Shown here: piece by piece, positions 1-9,200 of the stretch
Position numbering within the stretch: position 1 is the first letter of the stretch
Layout of the letters: the number at the start of each line of letters is the position of its first letter
DNA from: Deltaproteobacteria bacterium
Lineage (GTDB): Bacteria; Desulfobacterota; Binatia; Binatales; Binataceae
Assembly: GCA_021780755.1 (NCBI GenBank)
Contig: JAJXYF010000020.1
Coordinates: 62,001-126,000 of the forward strand
Direction: 5' to 3'
Length of the DNA stretch: 64,000 nt
The notes under the pieces: generated by a model
Seen by the model: the letters and a program-made list of their open reading frames with translations, nothing else
What the model was told of the DNA's origin: nothing
The model's database searches: none
Made by a program: the position numbers and the translations under genes

Positions 1-465
1 CATGAAGCGAGCGGCGCCGCCGATGAACGATTCGTCAACCTCGAAGTCGCCAATCGCTTTCTCGAAGGTGCCATCCTGCATCGCCTTGCGGATGCGATGG
101 AGCATGAACCAGCCCGTCTTTTGAGTAACGCCCAAAGCGCGCGCGACCTCGCACGAGCTAACGCCGTTCTTGCAGTTGGAAATCAGCCAGATCGCCGTGA
201 ACCATTTATCCAGCCCGATAGGCGAGTCCTCAAAGATGATTCCGACTTTGGCGCTGAATTGCTGCTTTGGGTGTTTGGTCTTGCATTTCCAGATGCGGCG
301 CGTCGCGAGCAAGATCACTTCCGTGCTCCCGCAGGTCGGGCAGGCCACCTTGCCGTCCGGCCAGCGCAACGCAATCGCTGTCCGCATACAGTTGTCAAGA
401 TTCGAGAAGTAAGAAATCGCTTCGTGAAGCGTGGTCGGGATGTTCGCGTCCATAACCAAAAGCAT
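1..465 (-). mobile_element. IS1595-family transposase, N-terminal part (cut by window edge)
   Basis: The reverse strand is open from an ATG at 465 to the window edge, giving 155 residues with no stop. The protein has an N-terminal zinc ribbon (CPTCGS, then WKCK), followed by the stretch FSAKVGIIFEDSPIGLDKW, a helix-turn-helix-like region (EVARALGVTQKTGWFMLHRI) and the start of the DDE-type domain (EVDESFIGG). This order is typical of IS1595/ISXO2 transposases, which cut and paste their own element. A second in-frame ATG at 453 is an alternative start. The C-terminal catalytic part lies outside the window, so intactness cannot be judged. It lies just 3' of the formate dehydrogenase operon. Confidence 0.88.
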
Positions 466-480
466 AGCGGAAGATGATTG

Positions 481-503
481 GTGAGTCAAGTATATATTTG
501 CCC
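481..503. repeat. Possible terminal end of the IS1595-type element
   Basis: AT-rich stretch with core TCAAGTATATATTTGCC, lying just upstream of the transposase start and unlike the surrounding GC-rich DNA. Its position fits a terminal inverted repeat, but the other end of the element is outside the window, so this is only a candidate. Confidence 0.25.
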
Positions 504-595
504 TCCCAAGGTTTCAGACTTCCCATTTATTAAATACGCGGTTTTCGCGCTGGAAAGACTCGTGATGATTGGCGTGCCAGGTCATCGAGACACGC

Positions 596-3427
596 CTAGC
601 GGGCGGAGGGGGACGCGTGCGTGGCGGAGAGGCGTTCGGGGCGGCGCGCGGTCGGCATCACTTGCACGGCGGTCACCTTGTACTCGGGACAGTTGGTCGC
701 CCAGTCGGAGTTCTCGGTGGTAACGACGTTGGCGCCGGTTTCCGGATGATGAAAGGTCGTGTACACGACGCCGGGCGTGACCCGTTCCGTGATGGCGGCG
801 CGCAACGCGATCGCGCCGGCGCGGCTCGACACCTCCACCCAATCGCCCTCGCGGACGCCGCGTTGTTCGGCGTCATGCGGATGGATTTCGAGTACATCTT
901 CGGGATGCCACGCGACGTTCATGGTGCGGCGGGTCTGCGTACCGACGTTGTACTGCGTGAGAATGCGGCCGGTGGTCAGAATCAGAGGGAAGCGCGAAGT
1001 GGTACGTTCATCGGTCGCGATATACTCAGTGAGTAGAAATTTACCCTTGCCGCGGACGAACTCGCCGACATGCATCACGGCGGTGCCCTCGGGCGCGGCG
1101 TCATTGCACGGCCATTGGATTGAGCCGAGGCGATCAAGCTTTTCGTAACTGACCCCGGAGAAGGTCGGCGTGAGTTGCGCGATCTCGTCCATGATTTCGG
1201 ACGGGTGGTTGTAATTCATCGGGTAGCCGAGCGCGTTGGAGAGCGCGCAGGTGACTTCCCAATCCTCCTTGCCAGCCAGTGCGGGCATCACCTTACGCAC
1301 GCGCGAAATGCGCCGCTCGGCATTGGTGAAGGTGCCGTTCTTTTCAAGAAACGACGACCCCGGCAGGAAGACGTGCGCGTACTTCGCAGTCTCGTTGATG
1401 AAGATGTCGTGGACCACGACGATCTCCATCGCGGAAAGCGCGGCGGCGACGTGCTGCGAATTGGGATCGGACTGCGCGATGTCCTCGCCCTCGATGTAGA
1501 GGCCAAGGAAGCTGCCGTCGAGGGCGGCATCGAACATGTTGGGGATGCGCAGGCCGGGTTCGGGATCGATCGCGACGTGCCAGACCTTTTCGAAATCAGC
1601 GCGCATCAGCGAGTCGGAAACATGGCGATAGCCGGTCAATTCGTGCGGGAAGGAGCCGACGTCGTTGGAGCCCTGAACGTTGTTCTGACCGCGCAACGGA
1701 TTGACGCCCACGCCAGCGCGCCCGAGCATCCCGGTCGCCATCGCGAGGTTCGCCATCGCGAGCACGGCGGTGCTGCCCTGGCTATGCTCGGTGACGCCGA
1801 GGCCGTAGTAGATAGCGGAGTTGGGGCCGTTGGCGAAGAGGCGCGCGGCGCCGCGAATCTTGTCGGCGGGAACGCCCGTGATCTTTTCGACGGCCTCGGG
1901 CGAATTGCGCGCCTCGGCGGCGAAGTCGCGCCAACTTTTGAACTCGCGCGCGTCGCATCGCGCGGCGACGAATTGCTCATCGACGAGACCTTCGGTGACG
2001 ACGACGTGGGCGAGCGCATTGAAGAGCGCGACGTTGGTGCCGGGCGTCAATTGCAGGAAGTAGTCGGCCTCGACATGCGGCATCCGCACCAACTCGATCT
2101 CGCGCGGGTCGGCGACGATCAGGCGGGCGCCGTTACGCAAGCGCCGTTTCATGATCGACGCGAAAACCGGATGGCCCTCGGTGGGGTTGGCGCCAATGAC
2201 CATGATGACGTCGGCCTGGTTAACCGAGTCGAAATCCTGCGTACCGGCGGGCGTACCGAAGGCGGTTTTGAGACCATAGCCGGTGGGGGAATGGCAGACG
2301 CGCGCGCAGGTATCAACATTGTTGTTGCCGAAGGCAGCGCGCACGAGTTTCTGCACGAGGTAGGCTTCCTCGTTGGTGCAGCGCGACGAGGTGATGCCGC
2401 CGACAGCGCCGCGGCCGTATTTGCGCTGCACGCGTTTGAACTCGGACGCGGCGAAATTCAGCGCCTCGTCCCACGAGACTTCCTGCCAAGCATCGCTGAT
2501 CCGCCGGCGCATCAGCGGATGCTTCACGCGATCAGGATGAGTCGCGTAACCCCACGCGAAGCGGCCCTTGACGCACGAATGGCCGTGATTGGGCAGGCCG
2601 TCCTTGTTGGGCACCATGCGCACGACTTCATCGCCGCGGAGTTCGGCCTTGAAGGAGCAACCGACACCGCAATAGCCACAGGTAGTCACGACGGCGCGAT
2701 CGGCGCGGCCGCGTTCGAGCAGCGACTTTTCCATCAAGGCGTCGGTCGGGCAGGCCTGGACGCAAGCACCGCACGATACGCATTCGGAATCGATGTAATG
2801 CTCATGCTGGCCGGGGACCATCTGCGAGCCGAAGCCGCGGCCTTCGATGGTCAACGCGAAAGTGCCCTGGGTTTCGTCGCACGCCCGGACGCATCGGGAG
2901 CACACGATGCATCGCGAGGGATCGAAGGTGAAGTAGGGATTGCTGTCGTCGATGGGTGAATCGAGATGATTGCGACCAGAGTCACCATAGCGGACGTGGA
3001 CCAGTCCGACCGCGTTGGCCATCTCGTGCAATTCGCATTTGCCGCCGGCCTTGCATTCGAACGGGTCGATCGGATGGTCGGACATGTAGAGTTCCATCAC
3101 GTTGCGACGGAGCTTGGCGAGCGGCTCGCTTTGCGTGCGGATTTTCATGCCGGACTCGACCGGAGTGGTGCACGAAGCGGGAAAGCCCTTGCGGCCCTCG
3201 ATTTCGACCAGGCAGAGGCGGCAGGAGCCGAAGGGTTCGAGCGAATCGGTGGCGCAGAGCTTGGGAATCGCGACATCGGCGAGCGCGGCGGCGCGGATTA
3301 CCGACGTACCAGCGGGAACGGTGACGGTGCGGCCGTCAACTTCAAGTGTGACGAGGGTCGCGCTGTCGCGCGCCGGCGTGCCGAGGTCCTTGTCGTTGAT
3401 CGATAACACGGCATTACTCCCGTTCAA
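596..3427 (-). CDS. fdsA: NAD-dependent formate dehydrogenase, molybdenum catalytic subunit
   Basis: Catalytic subunit (943 aa) of the soluble FdsABG complex, which oxidises formate to CO2 and reduces NAD+. From the N-terminus it shows a plant-type [2Fe-2S] domain (Cys58, Cys69, Cys72, Cys86), a NuoG-like His/Cys cluster segment (HPIDPFECKAGGKC), two 4Fe-4S motifs (CIVCSRCVRAC and CVSCGACVQAC), a further 4Fe-4S motif opening the molybdopterin domain (CGYCGVGC), and the active-site region CARVCHSPT. A cysteine, not selenocysteine, is the expected metal ligand. The C-terminal molydopterin dinucleotide-binding domain is complete. It is the last gene of fdsGBA, 23 bp after fdsB. The fdsC/fdhD sulfurtransferase and fdsD that often follow are absent; the transposase is found there instead. 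Confidence 0.93.
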   Translation of the reverse strand: MNGSNAVLSINDKDLGTPARDSATLVTLEVDGRTVTVPAGTSVIRAAALADVAIPKLCATDSLEPFGSCRLCLVEIEGRKGFPASCTTPVESGMKIRTQSEPLAKLRRNVMELYMSDHPIDPFECKAGGKCELHEMANAVGLVHVRYGDSGRNHLDSPIDDSNPYFTFDPSRCIVCSRCVRACDETQGTFALTIEGRGFGSQMVPGQHEHYIDSECVSCGACVQACPTDALMEKSLLERGRADRAVVTTCGYCGVGCSFKAELRGDEVVRMVPNKDGLPNHGHSCVKGRFAWGYATHPDRVKHPLMRRRISDAWQEVSWDEALNFAASEFKRVQRKYGRGAVGGITSSRCTNEEAYLVQKLVRAAFGNNNVDTCARVCHSPTGYGLKTAFGTPAGTQDFDSVNQADVIMVIGANPTEGHPVFASIMKRRLRNGARLIVADPREIELVRMPHVEADYFLQLTPGTNVALFNALAHVVVTEGLVDEQFVAARCDAREFKSWRDFAAEARNSPEAVEKITGVPADKIRGAARLFANGPNSAIYYGLGVTEHSQGSTAVLAMANLAMATGMLGRAGVGVNPLRGQNNVQGSNDVGSFPHELTGYRHVSDSLMRADFEKVWHVAIDPEPGLRIPNMFDAALDGSFLGLYIEGEDIAQSDPNSQHVAAALSAMEIVVVHDIFINETAKYAHVFLPGSSFLEKNGTFTNAERRISRVRKVMPALAGKEDWEVTCALSNALGYPMNYNHPSEIMDEIAQLTPTFSGVSYEKLDRLGSIQWPCNDAAPEGTAVMHVGEFVRGKGKFLLTEYIATDERTTSRFPLILTTGRILTQYNVGTQTRRTMNVAWHPEDVLEIHPHDAEQRGVREGDWVEVSSRAGAIALRAAITERVTPGVVYTTFHHPETGANVVTTENSDWATNCPEYKVTAVQVMPTARRPERLSATHASPSAR

Positions 3428-3450
3428 AAAAAGTCGGACAGCCCCCTGCC

Positions 3451-5022
3451 CTATCCAATACTAGCGCCTTTCACGGAGGGCAGGCCGAAGTCCTGCGGGA
3501 AATATTTGAGCGCGCTCAGCACCGGCAACGGCGTGAGGCCGCCGAGCGCGCAGAGCGAGCCCGCGGTCATGGTATCGCAGAGGTCGCGCAGCAACTCGAC
3601 GTTGGCGGAGCGCTCGCTATTGGCGATTATCCGATCGATAACTTCGACCCCGCGGGTCGAGCCGATGCGGCAGGGGGTGCATTTGCCGCAGGACTCGAGC
3701 GCGCAGAACTCCATCGCATAGCGGGCCATCCGAGCGAGGTCGGTGGTATCGTCGAAGACCACGACGCCGCCGTGCCCGAGCAGTCCGCCGGCGCCGGCGA
3801 TGGCCTCGTAGTCGATGGCCAGATCGAGCATCGAATCAGGGAAATACGCGCCGAGCGGGCCGCCGACCTGGACCGCGCGCAAGGGACGGCCGGAGGCGGT
3901 ACCGCCGCCGAAGTCGTAGATGAGATCGCGCAGGGAGAGTCCGAAGGGCAACTCGAAGAGGCCGGGGCGCCTGACGTTGCCGGCGAGTTGGAGCGGGATG
4001 GTGCCGCGCGAGCGGCCGACGCCATACTCATTGTAGGCTTTACCGCCACCGTTAAGGATGGCGGGTACGCTCGCCAGCGTAATGACGTTGTTGACGACGG
4101 TGGGCTGTCCGAAGAGGCCGGCGATCGCGGGCAGCGGCGGCTTGAAGCGAATGACGCCGCGTTTGCCCTCGATCGATTCGAGCATCGCGGTTTCCTCGCC
4201 ACATATGTATGCGCCCGCGCCGACGCGGATCTCGAGGTGGAACGGCTTGCCGCTGCCGCATACCTCGGCGCCGAGATAGCCGGCGCGAGTGGCGGTGTCG
4301 ATCGCGGCGGTCAGCGTGCGCAGCGCATCGGGATATTCGGAGCGCAGGTAGATGTAGCCCTCGCTCGCACCCACGGCGACGGCGGCAATGGTCATGCCTT
4401 CGATGAGGACAAACGGGTCGCCCTCCATGATCATGCGGTCGGAGAAGGTGCCGGAGTCGCCCTCGTCAGCATTGCAGACGACATACTTTTGTTTTGAAGT
4501 TTGATCGAGCGTCGTTTTCCATTTGATGCCGGCGGGAAATGCGGCGCCGCCCCGGCCGCGCAGGTTGGACGCGGTCACCTCTTGCACGATTTCGCCACTC
4601 GACATCCCAAGCGCGCGCGCGAGGCCACGATAGCCGCCATGGGCGAGATAGTCGTCGAGCGAAACGGGATCGGTAACGCCGACGCGCGCGAAGGTCAGGC
4701 GCTGCTGGCGCTTGAGCAACGGGATTTCCTCGGTGGGTCCGAGTGCGAACGGATGCGCGTGGCCGGCGAGGAAATTGGTTTCGAAGAGTGAGGGGACATC
4801 ACCGGTAGTAATAGGGCCATAGGCGACGCGGCCGCGTGGCGTCGCGACTTCGACCATCGGCTCAAGCCAGTAGAGACCCCGCGAGCCGTTGCGAATCAGC
4901 TTGAGATTCAGATTGCGGCGCGCGGCCTCGGCGGTGATGGCGCGCGCGACGGCTTCGGCGCCGAGCGAAAGTGCGCTGGAATCGCAGGGGACGTAAACGG
5001 TCGGCGCGGCGGTGGAACTCAT
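3451..5022 (-). CDS. fdsB: NAD-dependent formate dehydrogenase, NADH/FMN-binding subunit
   Basis: NuoF-like diaphorase subunit (523 aa) that passes electrons from the iron-sulfur chain to FMN and NAD+. Residues 1-100 form the thioredoxin-like N-terminal extension seen in FdsB and HoxF. The NADH/FMN site is GRGGAAFPAGIKW at 156-168, with CNADEGDSGTFSDR following at 183. The C-terminal 4Fe-4S cluster is bound by CGKCTPC (Cys445, Cys448, Cys451) and Cys491. The gene overlaps the end of fdsG by 4 bp, indicating translational coupling, and is followed by fdsA. The length and motif order match intact family members. Confidence 0.93.
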   Translation of the reverse strand: MSSTAAPTVYVPCDSSALSLGAEAVARAITAEAARRNLNLKLIRNGSRGLYWLEPMVEVATPRGRVAYGPITTGDVPSLFETNFLAGHAHPFALGPTEEIPLLKRQQRLTFARVGVTDPVSLDDYLAHGGYRGLARALGMSSGEIVQEVTASNLRGRGGAAFPAGIKWKTTLDQTSKQKYVVCNADEGDSGTFSDRMIMEGDPFVLIEGMTIAAVAVGASEGYIYLRSEYPDALRTLTAAIDTATRAGYLGAEVCGSGKPFHLEIRVGAGAYICGEETAMLESIEGKRGVIRFKPPLPAIAGLFGQPTVVNNVITLASVPAILNGGGKAYNEYGVGRSRGTIPLQLAGNVRRPGLFELPFGLSLRDLIYDFGGGTASGRPLRAVQVGGPLGAYFPDSMLDLAIDYEAIAGAGGLLGHGGVVVFDDTTDLARMARYAMEFCALESCGKCTPCRIGSTRGVEVIDRIIANSERSANVELLRDLCDTMTAGSLCALGGLTPLPVLSALKYFPQDFGLPSVKGASIG

Positions 5023-5495
5023 CGGCGCTCCAGGCGCGCAATGGCGTCATCGAAACGCGCCGGCGTAACGCGGCCCAAAAGCTCGCCGTTGATCACAGCG
5101 GCGGGCGAGCAGGCGCAATTCCCGAGACAATAGACGGCTTCGAGCGAGAACGCGCCGTCGGCGCTGGTCACGTTGAAGTCGATACCAAGGCGCTTGCGAG
5201 CGTGGTCAGCGAGCGCAGCCGCACCAATCGCCTGGCAGGATTCGGCACGGCACAAGCGCACGACGTTGCGGCCGGGCGGCGCGTGGCGGAAGTCATGATA
5301 GAAGCTGACGACGCCGTGAACCTCGGCACGCGAGAGGTTAAGTTCCTCGGCGATGAGCGGCATGCTCGCGGGCGGAACCCATCCGAGGTCGTCCTGAATG
5401 CGGCGCAGAATCGGCATCAGCGCGCCGGGTTGATGTTTGAGGGCGTTGACGATCGCGAGGACCGCCGCCCTGTCCCAAAGATGATCGAGCGCCAT
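5019..5495 (-). CDS. fdsG: NAD-dependent formate dehydrogenase, gamma [2Fe-2S] subunit
   Basis: NuoE-like subunit of 158 aa. The thioredoxin-fold [2Fe-2S] ligands are Cys82 and Cys87 (CRAESC) plus Cys123 and Cys127 (CLGNC). The helical N-terminal part (ALMPILRRIQDDLGWVP) is typical of NuoE/HoxE/FdsG. I chose the ATG at 5495 because family similarity starts there; the frame stays open to 5594 but that extension is arginine-rich and unlike the family. First gene of fdsGBA, overlapping fdsB by 4 bp. The operon promoter should lie in the 283-bp space shared with the divergent gene starting at 5779. Confidence 0.9.
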   Translation of the reverse strand: MALDHLWDRAAVLAIVNALKHQPGALMPILRRIQDDLGWVPPASMPLIAEELNLSRAEVHGVVSFYHDFRHAPPGRNVVRLCRAESCQAIGAAALADHARKRLGIDFNVTSADGAFSLEAVYCLGNCACSPAAVINGELLGRVTPARFDDAIARLERR

Positions 5496-5778
5496 CAAAA
5501 CTCCACAAGCGACCGGCCGGCTTGGGCGAAGACGTCGCGAAAACACGCGCGGCGTCAGGGCAATGCGCACGGCCGCCCTTAGAGCGAGCGTCATCGATCA
5601 GGGCGATCAGGTCAAGAGGCCGATTGACGATTACGACGCTCGCATCGATGTCCAAGTACCGCATGAGGTTGCTGTAATGAGGTTGAGACTCACCACACTG
5701 GAATGACTTGCTATAGTGGCCAGAGTTGATGCACTGGTGATCGGCGTAGGGCGGCATCAGAGGCGTGCGAGGTTGCAG

Positions 5779-6231
5779 ATGATTCGGCGTTTCAAATTTG
5801 AGGACGAAGTCCATCACAGCCTGGCGTGCGTGCCGATGGCGGTGCGGCGCAAGCTGGACCGGGTTGGCGTGAAGGTGGGTCTCGAACAATGGCAGGCGCT
5901 GGCGCGGCATGAGCGGCTGGCGATTTGCCATCTGCCGACGGCCTCGGACGAGGAGCGTGATGCGTTGCGAAGCTTCCTTGAGGAGACGGTGCGGGCGCGG
6001 TCGGGCATCGCGACCAAAGCGCTGGCGGACGAAGTGAAGCGCGCGGCGGAACCGCCAGCGGCGCCGCCCATGCGGCTGATCGAGAATGCCCAAGCCGCCG
6101 GCATCACGCTGAATCAGCCGGCTTGGGACAAGCTGGACGCGGACGAACGCTACGCGTTAATCAAGCTGGGCGGAGGGTCTGAGCTAAGCCATAATTTCGC
6201 GGCGGCACTGCGCGAATTGGTACGGACTTGA
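5779..6231 (+). CDS. Nitrate reductase-associated protein family (PF09655-like)
   Basis: 150-residue soluble protein starting MIRRFKFEDEVHHSLACVP, with the conserved opening of the nitrate reductase-associated protein family (FKFEDEV, CVPMAVRRKLD, ERLAICHLP). Members are usually found beside molybdoenzyme genes; their biochemical role is unknown to me. Here it is divergent from the molybdenum formate dehydrogenase operon and no nitrate reductase is in sight, suggesting the family may serve molybdoenzymes more broadly (inference). The ATG at 5779 starts at the conserved region; an upstream in-frame ATG at 5716 would add a segment without family resemblance. The gene ends 12 bp before the convergent cyclase gene. 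Confidence 0.75.
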   Translation: MIRRFKFEDEVHHSLACVPMAVRRKLDRVGVKVGLEQWQALARHERLAICHLPTASDEERDALRSFLEETVRARSGIATKALADEVKRAAEPPAAPPMRLIENAQAAGITLNQPAWDKLDADERYALIKLGGGSELSHNFAAALRELVRT

Positions 6232-6243
6232 TCAGCGGACGAA

Positions 6244-9200
6244 TCAGCGCGGCGGCGACTGCGACGGTTGATTGGCGAATCGATCGAGCAGCGCGCGAGA
6301 CTCCCTCAGATCACGGAAATCGAAGCCTTCGGTGAATTGCCCGTAAATTTCGGCGAGCATCACGCGGGCTTCGTCGCGGCGCCCAGCAGCGTCGAGCATT
6401 CGTGCGAGCGCGTTCGCCGCACGCAATTCAAAGAGTCGGGCGTGTTGGCGGCGGGCGACGTCGATGGCGTCGTGGAATGACGCTTCGGCGGCGGCGGCAT
6501 CGCCGGGCGCATCGCGAGTCAGCAGGAATTCTCCGCGCAGGCGATGCAATTCGGCGGCGGCCATCGCCCAGCCGACCTCCGCGAGGCCATTTTCAATCTC
6601 GTTCAGCAGCGCAAGGGCTTCGTCGGCGCGACCGAGGAGGCCGAGCGCGTCGGCGTAATGGATACGCCATTGATAGCCGGTAGCACGCGTGGTCTCGAAC
6701 TCGCCGGCGCCCTTCTTGATCAGGTCTATACCTTCCTCGATGCGGTTCGTGTGAATGTAAACCTGGCCGCGTAGCGTTACCGCGTATGCGATCCACAGGG
6801 GCAACTCGCGTTGCGCGGCCAGCGACTCGATTTCCGCCACCCGTTCGAGGACACCGTCCCAATCACGGAGGCGAAAGCGCGATTCAGCGGCGCTGTTAAT
6901 CGCGACGATCAGGGAATGGGGACCGATTGCGCGCGCGGAGGCGACTGCCTCATCGCTGCGGCGCAACGACTGGTCGGGGTAGCCGGTAGTCGCGAGCACA
7001 CTCGCCGAGATCGAGAAGATCATGGCGTGCGCGTGACCGATATCACCGAGCGGCAAAGTCACGCGCGGGCGCGAGACCCGCGATTCACCGGAGGGGAGAT
7101 CGGACAGATCGGACGGTAGCGCCATCGCGCGGTCGCAGAGGTCCCGGACAGAGTCAAAATCGCCGGTCAGCAACAGGGTCTGCGCGAGGGCAACATAGGC
7201 CCCCATGCGTATGGCGGGATCGTGCGAGCGCTCGGCGATCGCGAGCTGGCGTTCGCCGATGGCGCGGGCGGTCTTGAGCTCGAGGCGAACAATATAGTGA
7301 AACTGGATGCCGTAAACGATCCAGAAGACATCGTCTTCGCTGCCGTGTTCGAGCGCAAGATCGCGTGCGCGCTCGAGGGCAACCCGGACCTCGTCGGCGG
7401 CGACGCCCCTGGACGGAATGAGACATTGGCCGAGGGCGCTTTGCATCGCAAATTCCTGGCGGTCGCGATCGGGTGAAGCCGGCAGTATCGGCAAGAGTGC
7501 GATTCCCTCCGCAATGCGTTCGGCGGCCTCGCCATAGGCGGCGCGGCGCGCGGACTGGAGGCCAGCACGCGTCAGGTATTCGACTGCCTTGGCGACATTG
7601 CCGCTGCGGCCGTAATGGTTCGCGACGACCGCGACATAATCGTCCATACAGTTGGCGTAGAGCTCTTCGATCGCCGCGGCGGTCCGCTCGTGCAGCAGTT
7701 TGCGGCGCTCGCTCAGTAGCGAACCGTAAGCGACCTCCTGGGTCAGCGCATGCTTGAAGCAGTACTTCGATTCGCCGACCTGCGGCTCCTCGTAGATAAA
7801 ATCCGCGGCCTGCAATTCCGCCAGCCTTGCTTCAAGCCGCGGGATCAATTCCGGCGGTGCGACGCGTTTGACCAGACCGGGCGCGAATTCCTTGCCGATT
7901 ACGGCGAGGGTCTGCAGAAGCTCTTTTTCGTCGGGGGTCAGGCGGTCGATGCGGGCGGCGAGAATGCCGTTGACGGTCGGTGGAATGCGAATCTCGTCGA
8001 GCGGCATCGCGATTTCGAGCGCGCCGTCACGCTTGAGTGCGCCGCGTTCGAACAGCGATCGCACCAGCTCCTCGATAAAGAACGGGTTGCCGTCGGTCTT
8101 GTCGATGATGAAGCGTTTGAGCGTGGCCCGCGTATCGCGATTGGCGCGCGATGATGCGGCTGAGCCGGACGAACCGTTGACGGCCGCCGGCAGCGACGCG
8201 CCGGCGCCACTGCCATCGAGCAGTGCGTCGAGCATCAGGTTGGCGCCCGCGGGTCCGAGCGGCTCGAGCCGGAGTTCGGTGTAGTTGGGGCGGTGCGCCC
8301 ATCGATGCTGATACTCGGGCCGGTAATTTACCAACAGCAGAATGCGCGCCGCAGTGACGCTTTCGGCGAGCAAATCAAGCAGCCCCTGGGTCGCGGTATC
8401 GACCCAATGGAGATCCTCGAAGATGAGGATGAGGGGCTGATTGAGGCTCTCACGCATGAGGATGCGCTCGATCGCTTCGAGCGTGCCACGGCGCCGCGAG
8501 TAGGCGTCGAGGCCGGCGAGAGGGCTGTCGTCCGAGGTAGCGGCGCCCGCCTCCACGCCGAGCAGCGCGATCAGAAAGGGCAGCGTGTCTTCGAGTGCGC
8601 GATCGAGCATCAGGATTTTGCCGCCGATCTTTTCGCGGCGGCGGCGGCGATCGTCGTCGGCCACAATGCCAAAGTAGTCATTGAGCAGATCGATGACCGG
8701 CAGATAGGCGGAAGCCTTGCCATGCGAAATCGAGTAGGCCTCCAGCGTCATCGCGTCGGCCCTCACGATGGCTTTGAACTCATGAAAGAGGCGCGACTTG
8801 CCGACCCCGGCGTCCGCGATGGCGGCGACCACCTGGCCATGCCCGCGTTTGACCGCGTCGAAGGCGGCGACGAGCTTTTCGGTCTCGCGCGCACGGCCGA
8901 CGAATTTCGACAGCCCGCGCATTGCGGACGCCTGCAAGCGGGTCCGCAACGGGCCGACGCCGATGACCTCGAAGACCTCGATCGCGTCGCTCAGGCCGCG
9001 AATCTTGACCGGACCGAGCGGCTTCAACGTGAAGTAGCCAGCGACGATCCTTTCGGTGTCCTTGCTGATGACGATCGAACCGGTTGACGCGATGGTTTGC
9101 AGGCGCGCCGCGAGGTTGGTGGTGTGGCCGATGGGCGTGTACTCGGTATCGCGCGCGCCGGTCTGAATCGAGCGGACGACAACTTCACCGGTGTTGACGC

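Noticed and set aside
1175..2959. 594-residue open frame on the plus strand
   Set aside because: Antisense shadow of fdsA; Ala/Gly/Arg/Asp-rich composition with no motif, caused by GC bias.
5338..6093. 251-residue minus-strand frame spanning fdsG and the divergent spacer
   Set aside because: Overlaps two recognised genes and has no motif; the part reading MRYLDIDASVVIVNRPLD is not recognised.
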